Shown here one piece after another: positions 39,779-50,393 of a DNA stretch of 64,000 nt; the stretch's first letter is position 1, and each line of letters begins with the position of its first letter. Under the pieces are notes generated by a model. It saw only the letters and a list, made by a program, of their open reading frames with translations. It ran no database searches and was not told the DNA's origin. Made by a program: the position numbers and the translations under genes. Source of the stretch: Modestobacter marinus (GTDB lineage: Bacteria; Actinomycetota; Actinomycetes; Mycobacteriales; Geodermatophilaceae); assembly GCF_011758655.1 (NCBI RefSeq), contig NZ_JAAMPA010000001.1, positions 2,604,001 through 2,668,000 of the forward strand, written 5' to 3'.

Positions 39779-40741
39779 TCAGCCGGCGCAGGACATGCCG
39801 GCGGCGGCGATGACGTCGGCCGTCGCCGGGGACGGGAAGCGGAGCAGCGTGTCGTCCACCGGGTCGCCGACCGGCAGCACGGTCACCGGCCCGAGGTCCC
39901 ACGTGGCCAGCGCGGCCAGGTCACGGGCCGAGGTGCCCTCGTCCGCGGTCAGCGCGCCGGTGGCCGCCCAGGCGACCCGCTGCAGCTCCCACGGCCGGGT
40001 CAGCGTGCCCTGCACCCGGTCGACCAGGGCGTCGACCACCTGCCCGGCCGCCGAGGCGCGGCCGTCCGGGTCGACCGGCGCGGGCACCCACCGGCCGCCG
40101 ACCAGCTGCTCGGGGTGGCGGGAGCGCACCATCGCCAGGGCGGTCCGGCCGTCCACCTGCTGGAGGCCGGCCTCGGTGAGCTCCAGCCCGGCAGCGGGGT
40201 CCCGCACGGGAGCCGGGACGTCGACCGCCAGCCCGCCCGTGGCGTCGACGATCTCGGCGAACCCGGCCAGGTCCACGCTCACCAGGTGGTCGGTGGGGAT
40301 GCCGAGACCGCACAGGGAGTCGACCGTGGCCTGCGGGCCGTCGAGCCAGCTGAGGGCCAGCCGACCGGACGTCTCCCCGGCGGTGAGCACCAGGTCACGC
40401 GGCACCGAGAGGACCGTGGTGCCGTCCCCGTCGGAGTGCACCACCAGCACGACGTCGGCCCGGGCGCCGGGGACGTCGTCGGTGGTGCCGAACTGCTCGG
40501 CCGAGGCACCGGCCGGGAGGACGGCCCGCGAGTCCAGGCCGACCAGCACCCACGTCGTCCCCGGGCCCGTGGTGGTCGAGACCGCCACCCGGTCCACCCG
40601 ACCGGCCAGGACCGCGAGGTCGACGACCGTCAGGAGGACGAGCGCAGCCGTGACGGCGAGCGCCCACCGCACCGCCCGGGAACGCGGCGGACGCCGGCCA
40701 GGAGAGTCCTGGCCGGCGTCCGTCGTGCTGCTGGGGGTCAT
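39779..40741 (-). CDS. LytR-CpsA-Psr (LCP) family protein
   Basis: 320 residues. One N-terminal membrane anchor (AVRWALAVTAALVLLTVVDL), then an extracytoplasmic LCP domain: VLVGLDSRA, DVVLVVHSDGDGTTVLSVPR-DLVL, GGLAVDVPAPVRDP and DGRTALAMVRSRH, with the Arg/Asp residues of the polyprenyl-phosphate site. LCP enzymes attach wall polymers to peptidoglycan. ATG is rc of 40739-40741, 2 nt after the stop of the LAYTG gene, so the two form an operon. It converges with the VIT gene, 7 nt apart. Confidence 0.88.
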   Translation of the reverse strand: MTPSSTTDAGQDSPGRRPPRSRAVRWALAVTAALVLLTVVDLAVLAGRVDRVAVSTTTGPGTTWVLVGLDSRAVLPAGASAEQFGTTDDVPGARADVVLVVHSDGDGTTVLSVPRDLVLTAGETSGRLALSWLDGPQATVDSLCGLGIPTDHLVSVDLAGFAEIVDATGGLAVDVPAPVRDPAAGLELTEAGLQQVDGRTALAMVRSRHPEQLVGGRWVPAPVDPDGRASAAGQVVDALVDRVQGTLTRPWELQRVAWAATGALTADEGTSARDLAALATWDLGPVTVLPVGDPVDDTLLRFPSPATADVIAAAGMSCAG

Positions 40742-40743
40742 GC

Positions 40744-41592
40744 TCAGGCCTGCGCAGCCCCCGCGTTGCGGCGACGGCCGAGGACCAGGGCGCCGGCGCC
40801 GGCGGTGACCAGCACGGCACCGCCGACGAGCGGCAGGGTGACGCTGGCGCCCGTGTAGGCCAGGGCCTTGCCGTCGGCGGTCAGCGTCAGCGTCTCCTCG
40901 AAGTGGCTGCCGGCGTCGCCGTCGAAGGCGAGGGTGTGGGTGCCCAGCGCGGTGCCGGCGGGGAGCGTGAAGCTGGCGGTGACGACGCCGTTGGCGTCGG
41001 CGGTGAAGGTGCCCAGCGTGACCGGGGTCGAGTGGAGCACCAGGGTGACCTTCTCGTGGGCCTTGAAGCCCTTGTAGGTCTTGGTGACCTTCTGGCCCGG
41101 GGCCGCGACGTTGGTGGCGCCGGTGCTGGACGCGACGGCGATGCCGGGGGTGTTCGGCTTGGCGCCGGGCACGAACGCGGCCGGGGTGGCCGGGGGGACC
41201 GGCTTGCCGTCGGCGGTGACCGTGATGGTGACCGTGCCGTAGGAGAACTTCGTCGTGTACTGGTCGCAGGTCAGCCGGTAGGAGTAGCTGCCCAGCTCGG
41301 TCGGCGCGGTCATGTCGATCTTCCACGAGCCGTCCGCGGCAGGCGTCGTGCCGTCGCCGGACTGGGGGTGCTCGACGTCGGGGACCATCGAGACGACGGT
41401 GCTCGCCGCGCCCGGGGTGCAACCGACGCCGGAGACGCTGTACTCGGTGCCGGGGGCGACCGTGCTGGACGGCGAGACCGTCGGCGCCGCCGGCGCGGCG
41501 AGCGCGGCCGGGGCGAACAGCAGGCCGGCGGTCGCCGTGCCCAGGGTGAGGCCGGTGGCAACGGCGGCGCGGGTGCGGGTCAGGCGGCTCAT
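40744..41592 (-). CDS. Cell-wall surface protein with LAxTG sorting signal
   Basis: 282 residues. Signal peptide (RTRAAVATGLTLGTATAGLL, cleavage near AALA-AP), a Thr/Val-rich beta-sandwich-like body with two Cys, and a C-terminal sorting signal LAYTG (244-248), hydrophobic stretch (TLPLVGGAVLVTAGAGALVL) and GRRRN tail. LAxTG is the motif used by class E sortases of high-GC actinobacteria. It would be covalently linked to the wall. No sortase is in the window. Upstream (41593-41832) must carry its promoter. Confidence 0.88.
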   Translation of the reverse strand: MSRLTRTRAAVATGLTLGTATAGLLFAPAALAAPAAPTVSPSSTVAPGTEYSVSGVGCTPGAASTVVSMVPDVEHPQSGDGTTPAADGSWKIDMTAPTELGSYSYRLTCDQYTTKFSYGTVTITVTADGKPVPPATPAAFVPGAKPNTPGIAVASSTGATNVAAPGQKVTKTYKGFKAHEKVTLVLHSTPVTLGTFTADANGVVTASFTLPAGTALGTHTLAFDGDAGSHFEETLTLTADGKALAYTGASVTLPLVGGAVLVTAGAGALVLGRRRNAGAAQA

Positions 41593-41832
41593 CGGGTTCC
41601 TCCGTGGATGGCGGCCCGGGCACCCGGACCTGTGGGGCGCTGTCTAGCGCCTCCGCAGGGCCTGCCTGTCAGATTCCTGTGCGACACGCGGTGATGTCGA
41701 CCAGATGTGCACAGCACTCCGGCTGATCGTCCACGGTCCCTGTCCACATCGATGTCCAGTTGTGCAGTCGGGCTGCGCAGTCCCGGGCACATTCGTACAG
41801 TCCTGCGGTCCGTCGGTGGTCGGCACGACGCG
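41593..41832 (-). other. Intergenic region upstream of the LAYTG gene
   Basis: No gene is supported here. The stretch is less GC-rich than its surroundings, with TGTGCACA (41704-41711) as an 8-bp palindrome and several TGTCCA/TGTCGA words. GAGG-rich bases next to 41592 give the ribosome-binding site. It is the likely promoter region for the LAYTG-LCP operon. Confidence 0.35.
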
Positions 41833-41869
41833 ACCGAGGCCGCCTCCCCGGTGGGGAGACGGCCTCGGT
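41833..41869 (-). terminator. Terminator-like hairpin after the DUF2631 gene
   Basis: ACCGAGGCCG (41833-41842) pairs with CGGCCTCGGT (41860-41869), and inside it CTCCCC (41844-41849) pairs with GGGGAG (41853-41858), closing on GGT. A further small hairpin GGCCGCTG-GG-CAGCGGCC lies at 41881-41898, nearer the stop. Confidence 0.75.
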
Positions 41870-41905
41870 CAGGTCACTCGGGCCGCTGGGCAGCGGCCGG
41901 ACGGG

Positions 41906-42226
41906 TCAGCGCGAGCGCCAGGCGTTCTTCCGCCGGCGCACGTCCCACAGCAGCATGACCACGAGGGTGAGCGCGAAGCCGAGGATCCACAGGTTCTCGA
42001 CCTGGCCGTCGTGGTTGCCGAAGAGCAGGGCCAGCAGGGCCAGCACCATCAGCCAGCCGGTGATCCGGCCGACCCGACCCGACTCGGCGTGCCAGCCCCA
42101 GTCCGCGGGGTGCTCGTCGTGGACCGGCGTCGCGCCGGCGCGGACGATGCCCTCCTCGCGGGTGGACTGCTCGATCACCCGGGCGCTCGTCTGGTGACCC
42201 TGTCCCCGGCCGCTGTGCTCGCTCAC
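41906..42226 (-). CDS. DUF2631 membrane protein
   Basis: 106 residues. Hydrophilic N-terminus, then HPADWGWHAE, the conserved DUF2631 motif, and two membrane segments (ITGWLMVLALLALLFGNHDG; NLWILGFALTLVVMLLWDVR) ending in a basic tail. Widespread in actinobacteria near dxr; function unknown. GTG is rc of 42224-42226 with GAGG upstream. Divergent from dxr. Confidence 0.85.
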   Translation of the reverse strand: MSEHSGRGQGHQTSARVIEQSTREEGIVRAGATPVHDEHPADWGWHAESGRVGRITGWLMVLALLALLFGNHDGQVENLWILGFALTLVVMLLWDVRRRKNAWRSR

Positions 42227-42409
42227 TTGGCATCCTCGCTGGCACTCGTCGCCGCAGTCGCGGCACTGCTCTGTCCGACGTGAGGGCGCTGGGCCGCTCA
42301 CCGCCATGATGCCAGGCGCGCCTCCCGGGCACCCGGCGGGCGCGCCCGGACCGGACGCCCCGGGGTGGACGGCGGGGGCCCGGGCGGGGGACTTGGCAGG
42401 ATCAGCCGC

Positions 42410-43642
42410 ATGAGCGAGCCGCGCAGCACCGAACCCCGGACGGTCACCGTGCTCGGGTCCACCGGGTCGATCGGGCGTCAGGCGATCGCGGTCGCCCGGC
42501 AGAACCCGGACCGGCTGCGGATCACCGGGCTCGCCGCCGGCGGAGGCGACGTCGCCCTGCTGGCCGAGCAGGCCCTCTCCCTGGGCGTGCGGACGGTGGC
42601 CATCGCCCGCGCCACCGCCGCACAGGACCTGCAGCTGGCCTTCTACGCCGCGGCGCAGCAGCGCGGCTGGGCGCAGGGCCACTACGCACTCCCGGAGATC
42701 CTGGCCGGCCCGCGCGCGGCCGAGGAGCTGGCCGCGCGTCCGGCCGACGTCGTCCTCAACGGGATCACCGGGTCGATCGGGCTGCGGCCGACGCTCTCCG
42801 CGCTCGCCGCCGGCCGCACGGTGGCCCTGGCCAACAAGGAGTCGCTGGTCGCCGGTGGCGCACTGGTGACGGCGGCGGCGGCCCCCGGCCAGCTGGTGCC
42901 GGTCGACTCCGAGCACTCGGCGCTGGCCCAGTGCCTGCGCGGTGGCGCGCGGGGCGAGGTGGCCCGGCTGGTGCTCACCGCCAGCGGTGGGCCGTTCCGC
43001 GGTCGCAGTGCCGGGGAGCTGGCCGGCGTGACCCGCGAGCAGGCGCTGGCCCACCCCACCTGGGACATGGGCCCGGTGGTGACCATCAACTCCGCGACCC
43101 TGGTCAACAAGGGGCTGGAGCTGATCGAGGCGCACCTGCTCTTCGGCGTCCCGTACGCCGACATCGACGTCGTGGTGCACCCGCAGTCGATCGTGCACTC
43201 GATGGTGACGTTCACCGACGGCGCGACGATCGCCCAGGCCAGCCCGCCGGACATGCGGCTGCCGATCGCGCTGGCGCTGGCCTGGCCCGACCGGCTGCCG
43301 GACGTGCAGCCGGCCCTGGACTGGTCGACCGCGAGCACCTGGGAGTTCCTGCCCCTGGACGGCGAGGTGTTCCCGGCGGTCCGGCTGGCCCGGCAGGCGG
43401 GGGAGGCCGGTGGCGTCGTCCCGGCGCTGTACAACGCGGCCAACGAGGAGGCGGTCGCCGCGTTCACCGCCGGACGCCTGTCGTTCCCAGGGATCGTCCA
43501 GGTCATCGCGCGTACCCTCGACGCCGCGCCGGACCTCGGCGCACCCACCTGCGTCGAGGACGTGCTGGCCGCTGAGAAGTGGGCCCGGGAGCACGCCCGC
43601 GCCGCCATCGACGCGGACGATCCGAGACGGAGCTTGAGCTGA
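42410..43642 (+). CDS. dxr: 1-deoxy-D-xylulose-5-phosphate reductoisomerase
   Basis: 410 residues, second step of the MEP isoprenoid pathway (DXP to MEP, NADPH and Mg2+/Mn2+). NADPH site [25 protein letters not shown], metal site [12 protein letters not shown], and [23 protein letters not shown] at 42410, probably leaderless as no Shine-Dalgarno is seen. ispG lies two genes downstream, so two MEP steps are in this operon. Confidence 0.96.
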   Translation: MSEPRSTEPRTVTVLGSTGSIGRQAIAVARQNPDRLRITGLAAGGGDVALLAEQALSLGVRTVAIARATAAQDLQLAFYAAAQQRGWAQGHYALPEILAGPRAAEELAARPADVVLNGITGSIGLRPTLSALAAGRTVALANKESLVAGGALVTAAAAPGQLVPVDSEHSALAQCLRGGARGEVARLVLTASGGPFRGRSAGELAGVTREQALAHPTWDMGPVVTINSATLVNKGLELIEAHLLFGVPYADIDVVVHPQSIVHSMVTFTDGATIAQASPPDMRLPIALALAWPDRLPDVQPALDWSTASTWEFLPLDGEVFPAVRLARQAGEAGGVVPALYNAANEEAVAAFTAGRLSFPGIVQVIARTLDAAPDLGAPTCVEDVLAAEKWAREHARAAIDADDPRRSLS

Positions 43643-45033
43643 GCGGGTTCCTGCTGACGGTCCTCGGGATCGTCGCCTTCGCCGTCGGGCTGCTGTTCAG
43701 CATCGGCTTCCACGAGTTCGGGCACTTCTTCTGGGCCCGGAAGTTCGGCATGCGGGTGCCGCAGTTCTTCGTCGGCTTCGGGCCGACGGTGTGGTCCCGC
43801 CGTCGCGGGGAGACCGAGTTCGGCATCAAGGCCGTCCCGCTGGGCGGGTACATCCGGATCGTCGGCATGATCCCGCCGGCCGAGGAGGGCGAGAGCAAGC
43901 GCGCCACCCGGATGCGCAGCTTCATCGCCGAGGTGCGCGGGGCGGCCCTCAACGACGTCCTGCCCTCCGACCGCGGCCGGGTGTTCTACGCCAAGCCGTG
44001 GTGGCAGCGGGTGATCGTGATGTTCGCCGGCCCCTTCCACAACCTGGTGCTGGCGGTGCTGCTCTTCCTGGTCCTGCTGGTGGGCATCGGCCTGCCGACG
44101 ACCACCACCACGATCGCGGCGGTGCCCGACTGCGTGCTGCCGGCCGGCGCGGCCAGCGGCACCGCGGAGGACCCGTGCCAGGTGCCGATCACCCCGGCCG
44201 GTGAGCTCTGCGCGGCGGGGACGGCGGACTGCGGCCTGCCGCCGGCCGGCCCGGCCGCCCAGGCCGGGCTGCAGGCGGGGGACACGATCCTGGCCATCGA
44301 CGGCGAGCCGGTCACCCAGGAACCGGGCGCCGGCTGGGACGCGCTGGTGGAGACGGTGCAGGCCAGCGCCAGCACGCCCCTGACGCTGACCGTCGCCCGG
44401 CCGGACGACGACGGCGCCGTCGAACGGCTCGACCTCACGGTCACCCCGATCGAGAACACCGTCTACACCGACCGCGACGCCGACGGTGAGCCCGACGGCA
44501 CGGAGACGGTCGGGTACCTCGGCGTGCAGTCCGCCACGGACTACGTCGGCCAGCCGCTGAGCTCCCTGCCGGGCTACTTCGCCACCGTGGTCACCGAGTC
44601 GGTGCAGCGACTGGTCCAGATCCCCGAGCGCATCCCGCAGCTGTTCCGGGCGACCTTCCTGGGCGAGGAGCGCGACCGCGAGGGCCCGATCGGCCTGGTC
44701 GGGGTCAGCCGGCTCTCCGGGGAGGCGTTCGCGCTGGAGCAGTTCAGCAACCTGGACAAGCTCAGCTTCTTCGTGTCGCTGCTGGCCAGCGTCAACCTGG
44801 TGCTCTTCCTGTTCAACCTGGTGCCGCTCTACCCGCTGGACGGCGGCCACGTCGCCGGTGCGCTGTACGAGAAGGCCCGCTCGACCGTGGCCCGGGTGCG
44901 CGGGCGGCCCGATCCCGGCCCGTTCGACATCGCCCGGCTGATGCCGGTCGCCTACGTCGTGGCCGGGTTGTTCATCCTGCTCTCCGGCCTGCTCGTCATC
45001 GCCGACGTCGTCAACCCGATCACCCTGCAGTAA
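43639..45033 (+). CDS. rseP: Site-2 intramembrane metalloprotease (RseP/Rip1)
   Basis: 464 residues if translation starts at CTG 43639, which overlaps the dxr stop as CTGA. The frame has no ATG, GTG or TTG between there and the first membrane helix; a GTG at 43579 inside dxr would add 20 Arg-rich residues. TM1 carries HEFGH (His25, Glu26, His29); a PDZ domain with [17 protein letters not shown] lies near 220; the third zinc ligand is Asp401 in PLYPLDGGH. It cleaves anti-sigma factors or other membrane proteins. Order dxr-rseP-ispG is conserved in actinobacteria. Confidence 0.92.
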   Translation: MSGFLLTVLGIVAFAVGLLFSIGFHEFGHFFWARKFGMRVPQFFVGFGPTVWSRRRGETEFGIKAVPLGGYIRIVGMIPPAEEGESKRATRMRSFIAEVRGAALNDVLPSDRGRVFYAKPWWQRVIVMFAGPFHNLVLAVLLFLVLLVGIGLPTTTTTIAAVPDCVLPAGAASGTAEDPCQVPITPAGELCAAGTADCGLPPAGPAAQAGLQAGDTILAIDGEPVTQEPGAGWDALVETVQASASTPLTLTVARPDDDGAVERLDLTVTPIENTVYTDRDADGEPDGTETVGYLGVQSATDYVGQPLSSLPGYFATVVTESVQRLVQIPERIPQLFRATFLGEERDREGPIGLVGVSRLSGEAFALEQFSNLDKLSFFVSLLASVNLVLFLFNLVPLYPLDGGHVAGALYEKARSTVARVRGRPDPGPFDIARLMPVAYVVAGLFILLSGLLVIADVVNPITLQ

Positions 45034-45051
45034 GTGGGAGACTGACCAACC

Positions 45052-46206
45052 GTGACCGTCTCGCTGGGCATGCCCGCCTCTCCGCCGCCCGTCCTCGCAC
45101 CGCGCCGGAAGACCCGTCAGCTGGACGTCGGCGGCGTCGGGGTCGGCAGCGACTCCCCGGTCAGCGTCCAGTCGATGTGCACCACCAAGACCGCCGACAT
45201 CAACGCGACGCTGCAGCAGATCGCCGAGCTGACCGCCTCGGGCTGCCAGATCGTGCGGGTCGCGGTGCCCGACACCGACGACGCCGAGGCGCTGCCGATC
45301 ATCGCGAAGAAGTCGCAGATCCCGGTGATCGCCGACATCCACTTCCAGCCGCGCTACGTGTTCGCCGCGATCGACGCCGGGTGCGCCGCGGTGCGGGTGA
45401 ACCCGGGCAACATCAAGAAGTTCGACGACAAGGTCGGCGAGATCGCCCGGGCGGCCAAGGACGCCGGCACCCCGATCCGGATCGGGGTGAACGCCGGCTC
45501 GCTGGACAAGCGGCTGCTGGCCAAGTACGGCAAGGCGACGCCGGAGGCGCTGGTGGAGTCGGCGCTGTGGGAGTGCTCGTTGTTCGAGGAGCACGACTTC
45601 CGCGACATCAAGATCTCGGTGAAGCACAACGACCCGGTGGTCATGGTGCGCGCCTACGAGCTGCTGGCCGCCCAGTGCGACTACCCGCTGCACCTCGGCG
45701 TGACCGAGGCCGGCCCGGCCTTCCAGGGCACGATCAAGTCCGCCGTCGCCTTCGGCGCGCTGCTGTCCCAGGGCATCGGGGACACCATCCGGGTCTCGCT
45801 GTCGGCGCCGCCGGCGGAGGAGGTCAAGGTCGGCAACCAGATCCTGGAGTCGCTGAACCTGCGCCAGCGCGGTCTGGAGATCGTCAGCTGCCCCTCCTGC
45901 GGTCGGGCCCAGGTCGACGTCTACAAGCTCGCCGACGAGGTCACCGCGGGGCTGGAGGGCATGGAGGTGCCGCTGCGGGTGGCCGTCATGGGGTGCGTCG
46001 TGAACGGCCCGGGTGAGGCCCGCGAGGCCGACCTGGGCGTCGCCTCCGGCAACGGCAAGGGGCAGATCTTCGTCAAGGGCGAGGTCGTGAAGACCGTTCC
46101 CGAGTCGATGATCGTCGAGACGCTGATCGAGGAGGCCATGCGGATCGCCGAGGCGCAGGTCGCCGAGGGCACGCCGTCGGGCCCGCCGGTCGTCTCCGTC
46201 TCCTGA
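45052..46206 (+). CDS. ispG: 4-hydroxy-3-methylbut-2-enyl-diphosphate synthase IspG
   Basis: 384 residues. [4Fe-4S] enzyme of the MEP pathway. Visible: [38 protein letters not shown], and cluster ligands in [13 protein letters not shown] plus [12 protein letters not shown] at 45052, 18 nt after rseP. Confidence 0.97.
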   Translation: MTVSLGMPASPPPVLAPRRKTRQLDVGGVGVGSDSPVSVQSMCTTKTADINATLQQIAELTASGCQIVRVAVPDTDDAEALPIIAKKSQIPVIADIHFQPRYVFAAIDAGCAAVRVNPGNIKKFDDKVGEIARAAKDAGTPIRIGVNAGSLDKRLLAKYGKATPEALVESALWECSLFEEHDFRDIKISVKHNDPVVMVRAYELLAAQCDYPLHLGVTEAGPAFQGTIKSAVAFGALLSQGIGDTIRVSLSAPPAEEVKVGNQILESLNLRQRGLEIVSCPSCGRAQVDVYKLADEVTAGLEGMEVPLRVAVMGCVVNGPGEAREADLGVASGNGKGQIFVKGEVVKTVPESMIVETLIEEAMRIAEAQVAEGTPSGPPVVSVS

Positions 46207-46237
46207 CCCGCCCACCCACGACGGTCGATCGAGGACG

Positions 46238-47098
46238 GTGGTCCGCGTGCTGCGCTCCTCGCCTGCCCGGGTCCTGGACGCCGGCGACGAGGACGCCGTC
46301 CGCGAGCTGCTGGCGACCGACCCGGTGGGCGCCTGCATGCTCGCCGGGCGGATCGAGACCCACGGCACCGCGACCGCGTCGCTGGGCGCACCGCTGTGGG
46401 GCGTGTACGCCGGCCGCCGGCTGGATGCGGTCTGCCTGGCCGGCGCCAACCTGATCCCCTTCGCGCAGCCGGGTGCCGAACGGGCCGCAGCGGCCGCGTT
46501 CGCCGACCGGGCCCGGCGGGCCGGACGACGGTGCTCGACCATCGTGGGTCCGGCGGCGGCGGTGCTCCCGCTGTGGGAGCTGCTGGCGCCCTCCTGGGGC
46601 CCGGCGCGGGAGGTGCGCGCCCGGCAGCCGCTGCTGGCCATCTCCGGGCTGGCGGCGGTGCCGGCCGAGCCGCGGGTGCGGCCGGTCCGGGCCGAGGAGC
46701 TGGACACCCTGCTGCCGGCCGCGGTGGCCATGTTCACCGAGGAGGTCGGGGTCAGTCCGCTGCGCGTCGACGGCGGCGCCGGCTACCGCGCCCGGGTGTC
46801 CGAGATGGTCCACGCGGGCCACTCGCTGGCCTGGATCGAGCGCGACGAGGTGCTGTTCAAGGCCGACATCGGCGCGGTCTCCCGGGACGCCTGCCAGGTG
46901 CAGGGTGTGTGGGTCTCCCCGCAGCACCGCGGCCAGGGGATCGGCCAGCGGGGCACCGCGGCGGTGGTCGAGTACGCCCGCACGGCGATCGCCCCGGTGG
47001 TCAGCCTCTACGTCAACGACTACAACCGGGCGGCCCGCGCCGCCTACGAACGGGTCGGTTTCCAGCAGGTCGGCACCTTCGCCTCGATCCTGTTCTGA
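46238..47098 (+). CDS. DUF4081 / GNAT acetyltransferase
   Basis: 286 residues. N-terminal DUF4081-like half (residues 1-140) and C-terminal GNAT fold: VQGVWVSPQHRGQGIGQRGT is the acetyl-CoA-binding R/QxxGxG/A loop, and VSLYVNDYNRAARAAYERVG closes it. Substrate unknown. It follows ispG as Rv2867c does in Mycobacterium. GTG at 46238. Confidence 0.88.
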   Translation: MVRVLRSSPARVLDAGDEDAVRELLATDPVGACMLAGRIETHGTATASLGAPLWGVYAGRRLDAVCLAGANLIPFAQPGAERAAAAAFADRARRAGRRCSTIVGPAAAVLPLWELLAPSWGPAREVRARQPLLAISGLAAVPAEPRVRPVRAEELDTLLPAAVAMFTEEVGVSPLRVDGGAGYRARVSEMVHAGHSLAWIERDEVLFKADIGAVSRDACQVQGVWVSPQHRGQGIGQRGTAAVVEYARTAIAPVVSLYVNDYNRAARAAYERVGFQQVGTFASILF

Positions 47099-47171
47099 CC
47101 GGGCTGGGGGCGCTGGGGCTGGTGCGGCGAGGGGTTCCGGATCGCCGGCGGACTTCTGCCAGGGTGGGGGA

Positions 47172-49118
47172 GTGCGCAGCCGACACGGGTCCAGCAGCAG
47201 CCGCGGGGCCACCCGCCGGGTCACGACGGCCGGAGGGGCCGCGGTCCTCGTCCTCGCCCCCCTGCTGACCGGGTGCTCGGGGGACTCCTCCGACGACGTC
47301 CGGGACGCCGCGCAGGCCTTCCTCGACGACTGGGCCGCGGGCCGGGTGGACGCCGCCGCCGACCGCACGACCGATCCCGCGGTGGCCGGGGCGCTGCTGG
47401 AGCAGACCGCCGCCGACCTGCCCGGGGCGACCCTGACCACGGAGCTGGGCGAGGTGTCGGTCTCCGACGGCGCGGCGAACGTCACCTGGCAGGCCACCTG
47501 GGACCTCGTCGCGGCCCCGGACTGGACCTACGACGCCACGCTGGCGCTGCAGGAGGGTGAGCAGGACGGGGAGGACCGCTGGGAGGTGGTCGCCGAGCCG
47601 GCCGTCGTCCACCCGGAGCTGTCCGAGGGCCAGCGCCTGGAGCTGGACCGGTCGCTGCCGGAGCGCGCGCCGATCACCGACGCCACCGGCGCACCGCTGT
47701 TCACCGAGACGGAGGTCGTCGACGTCGGGGTGGACACCGCCCAGGTCACCGACCTGCCGGCGCTGGCCGCCGGGCTGGCCGCGGCGACCGGGATCTCCGC
47801 GGAGGAGATCACCGCGGACGTGCAGGCCGCCCCGGCCGGGCAGTTCGTGCCGGTGATCACCCTGCGCCGGCCCGACTTCGAGGCGATCCGGGCCCAGGTG
47901 TACGACCTGCCCGGGGCGGTCTTCCCGACCAGCACCCGGCTGCTGGCCCCGACGTCCCGGTTCGGGCTCGCCCTGCTGGGCCGGGTCGGGGACGCCACCG
48001 CGGAGGTGCTGGAGGACGCCGTGGACGCCGACGGGGAGGCGCGCTACGCCGCCGGCGACCGGTTGGGCCTGTCCGGGCTGCAGCGGGCCCGGCAGGAGCA
48101 GTTGGCCGGCACCCCCGGGTTCACCGTCCGGGTGGTGAGCACCGACGAGGCCCTCGAGGACCCCGGGCGGGTCGTCGCCACCGTCGACCCCGTGCCGGGC
48201 ACCGCGGTCCAGACCCCGCTGCTGCCGGCGGTGCAGAACGCCGCCGACGCCGCGGTGGCCACCCAGCCCCTGCCCACCCACCTGGTGGCGGTCCGGCCGG
48301 GCACCGGGGAGCTCCTGGCGGTCAGCTCCAACGAGGCGGCCAACCCGGTCAACGCCCTGACCGGGCAGTTCCCGCCCGGCTCGAGCATGAAGACGATGAC
48401 GGCGACGGCGCTGCTGTCGGCCGGCACGGTCACCCCCGACACGCCGGTGCCCTGCCCGGCCACGACCACGGTGGAGGGCCGGGAGTTCGAGAACGAGGAC
48501 CAGTTCGACCTCGGCACGGTGCCGATGACCGAGGCGTTCGCCCAGTCCTGCAACACCACCTTCATCCAGCAGGCGCTCACCCTCCCCGACGGGGCGCTCG
48601 CCGAGGCGGCCGCCTCCTACGGGGTGGGCGCCGACTGGCAGCTGCCGGTCGACGTCTTCAGCGGCGAGGTGCCCGCAGCCAGCACCGGCACCACCGAGGC
48701 CGCCGACGCGATCGGCCAGGGGCAGGTGCTGATGAGCCCGGCCCAGCTGGCCCTGGTGGCCGCCGGCATCGCCAGTGGCACCCCCGCCGCCCCCGTGGAG
48801 GTCGTGGGAGGCGAGCCGGCCGGCGCGGCCCCCGCCGGACCCGGCCCGGCCGTCCTGGACGCACTGCGGCCGATGATGCGCCAGGTGGTGCTCAGCGGGA
48901 CGGCCACCGGGCTGGCCGACCGGGGCGAGGTGTACGGCAAGACCGGCACCGCGGAGTACGGCACCAACACGCCGCTGGACGCACACGGCTGGTTCATGGG
49001 CTACCAGCTCGGGGGCCCGCAGGGCGACGTCGCGTTCGCGGTGCTCGTCGAGGGCGGGCAGTCCAGCAGCGTCGCCGTCGAGGTCGCCGACGCCTTCCTC
49101 GCGGCGCTCGGCGGCTGA
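47172..49118 (+). CDS. Penicillin-binding lipoprotein (class B, MecA-N/NTF2-like)
   Basis: 648 residues. Lipobox LLTGC (Cys35) anchors it outside; an NTF2-like MecA-N domain (DDVRDAAQAFLDDWAAGRVD) and a PBP dimerisation domain precede the transpeptidase: Ser404-x-x-Lys407 (GSSMKTMT), Ser459-Cys-Asn461 and Lys590-Thr-Gly (YGKTGTAEY). It cross-links peptidoglycan and corresponds to the lipoprotein PBP downstream of ispG in Mycobacterium. The GTG start lacks a well-spaced ribosome-binding site. Confidence 0.92.
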   Translation: MRSRHGSSSSRGATRRVTTAGGAAVLVLAPLLTGCSGDSSDDVRDAAQAFLDDWAAGRVDAAADRTTDPAVAGALLEQTAADLPGATLTTELGEVSVSDGAANVTWQATWDLVAAPDWTYDATLALQEGEQDGEDRWEVVAEPAVVHPELSEGQRLELDRSLPERAPITDATGAPLFTETEVVDVGVDTAQVTDLPALAAGLAAATGISAEEITADVQAAPAGQFVPVITLRRPDFEAIRAQVYDLPGAVFPTSTRLLAPTSRFGLALLGRVGDATAEVLEDAVDADGEARYAAGDRLGLSGLQRARQEQLAGTPGFTVRVVSTDEALEDPGRVVATVDPVPGTAVQTPLLPAVQNAADAAVATQPLPTHLVAVRPGTGELLAVSSNEAANPVNALTGQFPPGSSMKTMTATALLSAGTVTPDTPVPCPATTTVEGREFENEDQFDLGTVPMTEAFAQSCNTTFIQQALTLPDGALAEAAASYGVGADWQLPVDVFSGEVPAASTGTTEAADAIGQGQVLMSPAQLALVAAGIASGTPAAPVEVVGGEPAGAAPAGPGPAVLDALRPMMRQVVLSGTATGLADRGEVYGKTGTAEYGTNTPLDAHGWFMGYQLGGPQGDVAFAVLVEGGQSSSVAVEVADAFLAALGG

Positions 49119-49151
49119 CGGTCGGCGTCGGCCGGGCCGGCAGTCGGCGGC

Positions 49152-49640
49152 TCAGGCCTCCGGCAGGCCGGGGAAGGCGCTGGTCGGTGGGGTGCGGCCG
49201 GCCTGCGTGCGCCAGCCCACCGCCCGCACCTCCGCGGCGCTCAGCGCCGCCACGGCGAGCACCCGGGTGCTGCGCTCGCCGGCCTGGTCCAGCACCCACG
49301 TCCACGCTGCCGACGCGCCCTCCTCCAGCACGACGGCGAGCGCTGCGGCGTCGACCGGGGAGAGCACGGGGAAGGGCAGGGTGTGCCCCGGTTCGTCGTC
49401 GACCGGTTCGACCTGCCGGTCGCTGAGCAGGCCGACGAGCTGGTCGCGGAGTCCGAGGTACGCCAGCTCGCAAGCGACCACGGCGTCCCGGGACTCCGCG
49501 GGGAGCGCCGCACCGACGACCCCGTAGCCCCAGATCGCCACGTGCACGGCGGCCAGCGCCTCCTGGAGGGCGGCGTCCTCCGCCGTCGTGCCCCCAGCCG
49601 CCGTGTCCCCGCCCGCGGGGAAGTCGGTGCCGTCAGCCAT
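49152..49640 (-). CDS. DUF4439 ferritin-like protein
   Basis: 162 residues, helical, with [20 protein letters not shown] and [20 protein letters not shown] supplying Glu/His positions of a ferritin-like bundle. No signal peptide. Function unknown. It lies 39 nt downstream of the lipoprotein gene on the same strand, the pair being conserved upstream of rimP in actinobacteria. Confidence 0.8.
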   Translation of the reverse strand: MADGTDFPAGGDTAAGGTTAEDAALQEALAAVHVAIWGYGVVGAALPAESRDAVVACELAYLGLRDQLVGLLSDRQVEPVDDEPGHTLPFPVLSPVDAAALAVVLEEGASAAWTWVLDQAGERSTRVLAVAALSAAEVRAVGWRTQAGRTPPTSAFPGLPEA

Positions 49641-49679
49641 CGTCGTCCCGCCTCCCGGCTGCTCGTCCTGGTGCAGCGC

Positions 49680-50183
49680 TCATGCCAGCAGCCCGTCCTG
49701 GCCCCGCAGGCCCGCGGCGATGCTGCCGAGCAACGCCGCCCGCCCCCCGGTGAACTCCGGGCAGGCCTCGGCGTGTGCGGTGGCCGCCGCGCCGACGGCG
49801 CCCCGCAGCCAGACCCGTGCCTCCGCCGGATCGGTCGGTGCAGCGGCGCCGGCGGGTGCCGCCGACGCCGTCGCGGTGTCGCCCGGGGCGGCCGCCCGCA
49901 GCCGGTCCAGCTGCGCGCGCGCCTGCGCGGCGAGCGGGGCCAGCTCCGCCGCCAGCCCGGGCGCGCTGCTCAGCGCCTGGTCGTAGGCGGCCACCACCTC
50001 TTCCTGCACGCGCACCTGCGCGGCCAGCCGGTCGACCTGCGCCGGGGTGACCGCGTCGGTCTCGTCGCCGGAGCTGCCGGTGCAGCCGGTGGCGACCAGG
50101 GCCGTGCCGGCGAGGGCGGCGACCAGCAGGCTGCGCCGGGTGAACGTGCCGGCGGCCGGGGGAGCGGGGAGGGGTCCGGACAT
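49680..50183 (-). CDS. Lipoprotein of the rimP-upstream locus
   Basis: 167 residues. [21 protein letters not shown] combines a twin-arginine-like signal with a lipobox (Cys35-38 region). The body is helical ([20 protein letters not shown]) with an Ala/Pro linker and could also be ferritin-like. ATG is rc of 50181-50183. Divergent from rimP. Function unknown. Confidence 0.78.
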   Translation of the reverse strand: MSGPLPAPPAAGTFTRRSLLVAALAGTALVATGCTGSSGDETDAVTPAQVDRLAAQVRVQEEVVAAYDQALSSAPGLAAELAPLAAQARAQLDRLRAAAPGDTATASAAPAGAAAPTDPAEARVWLRGAVGAAATAHAEACPEFTGGRAALLGSIAAGLRGQDGLLA

Positions 50184-50393
50184 CGCCGTCCATCCTGGCA
50201 GCCGCGGGTGACCGTTCCCGCCGAACGCACCGGAGCGCCGGTCGCGACTCGCGGGACCGGTGGTGCTCGCGGTGCGGGCGGTAGCCTGGACCTTCACGCG
50301 CAGCACGCCGGTGGCCCGTCGGGCCCGCCCGGCCGGCCACCGGGGCACCCACCCGGTGGCACGTCGCGGTTCCCACACAACAGGAGGCAGTCG

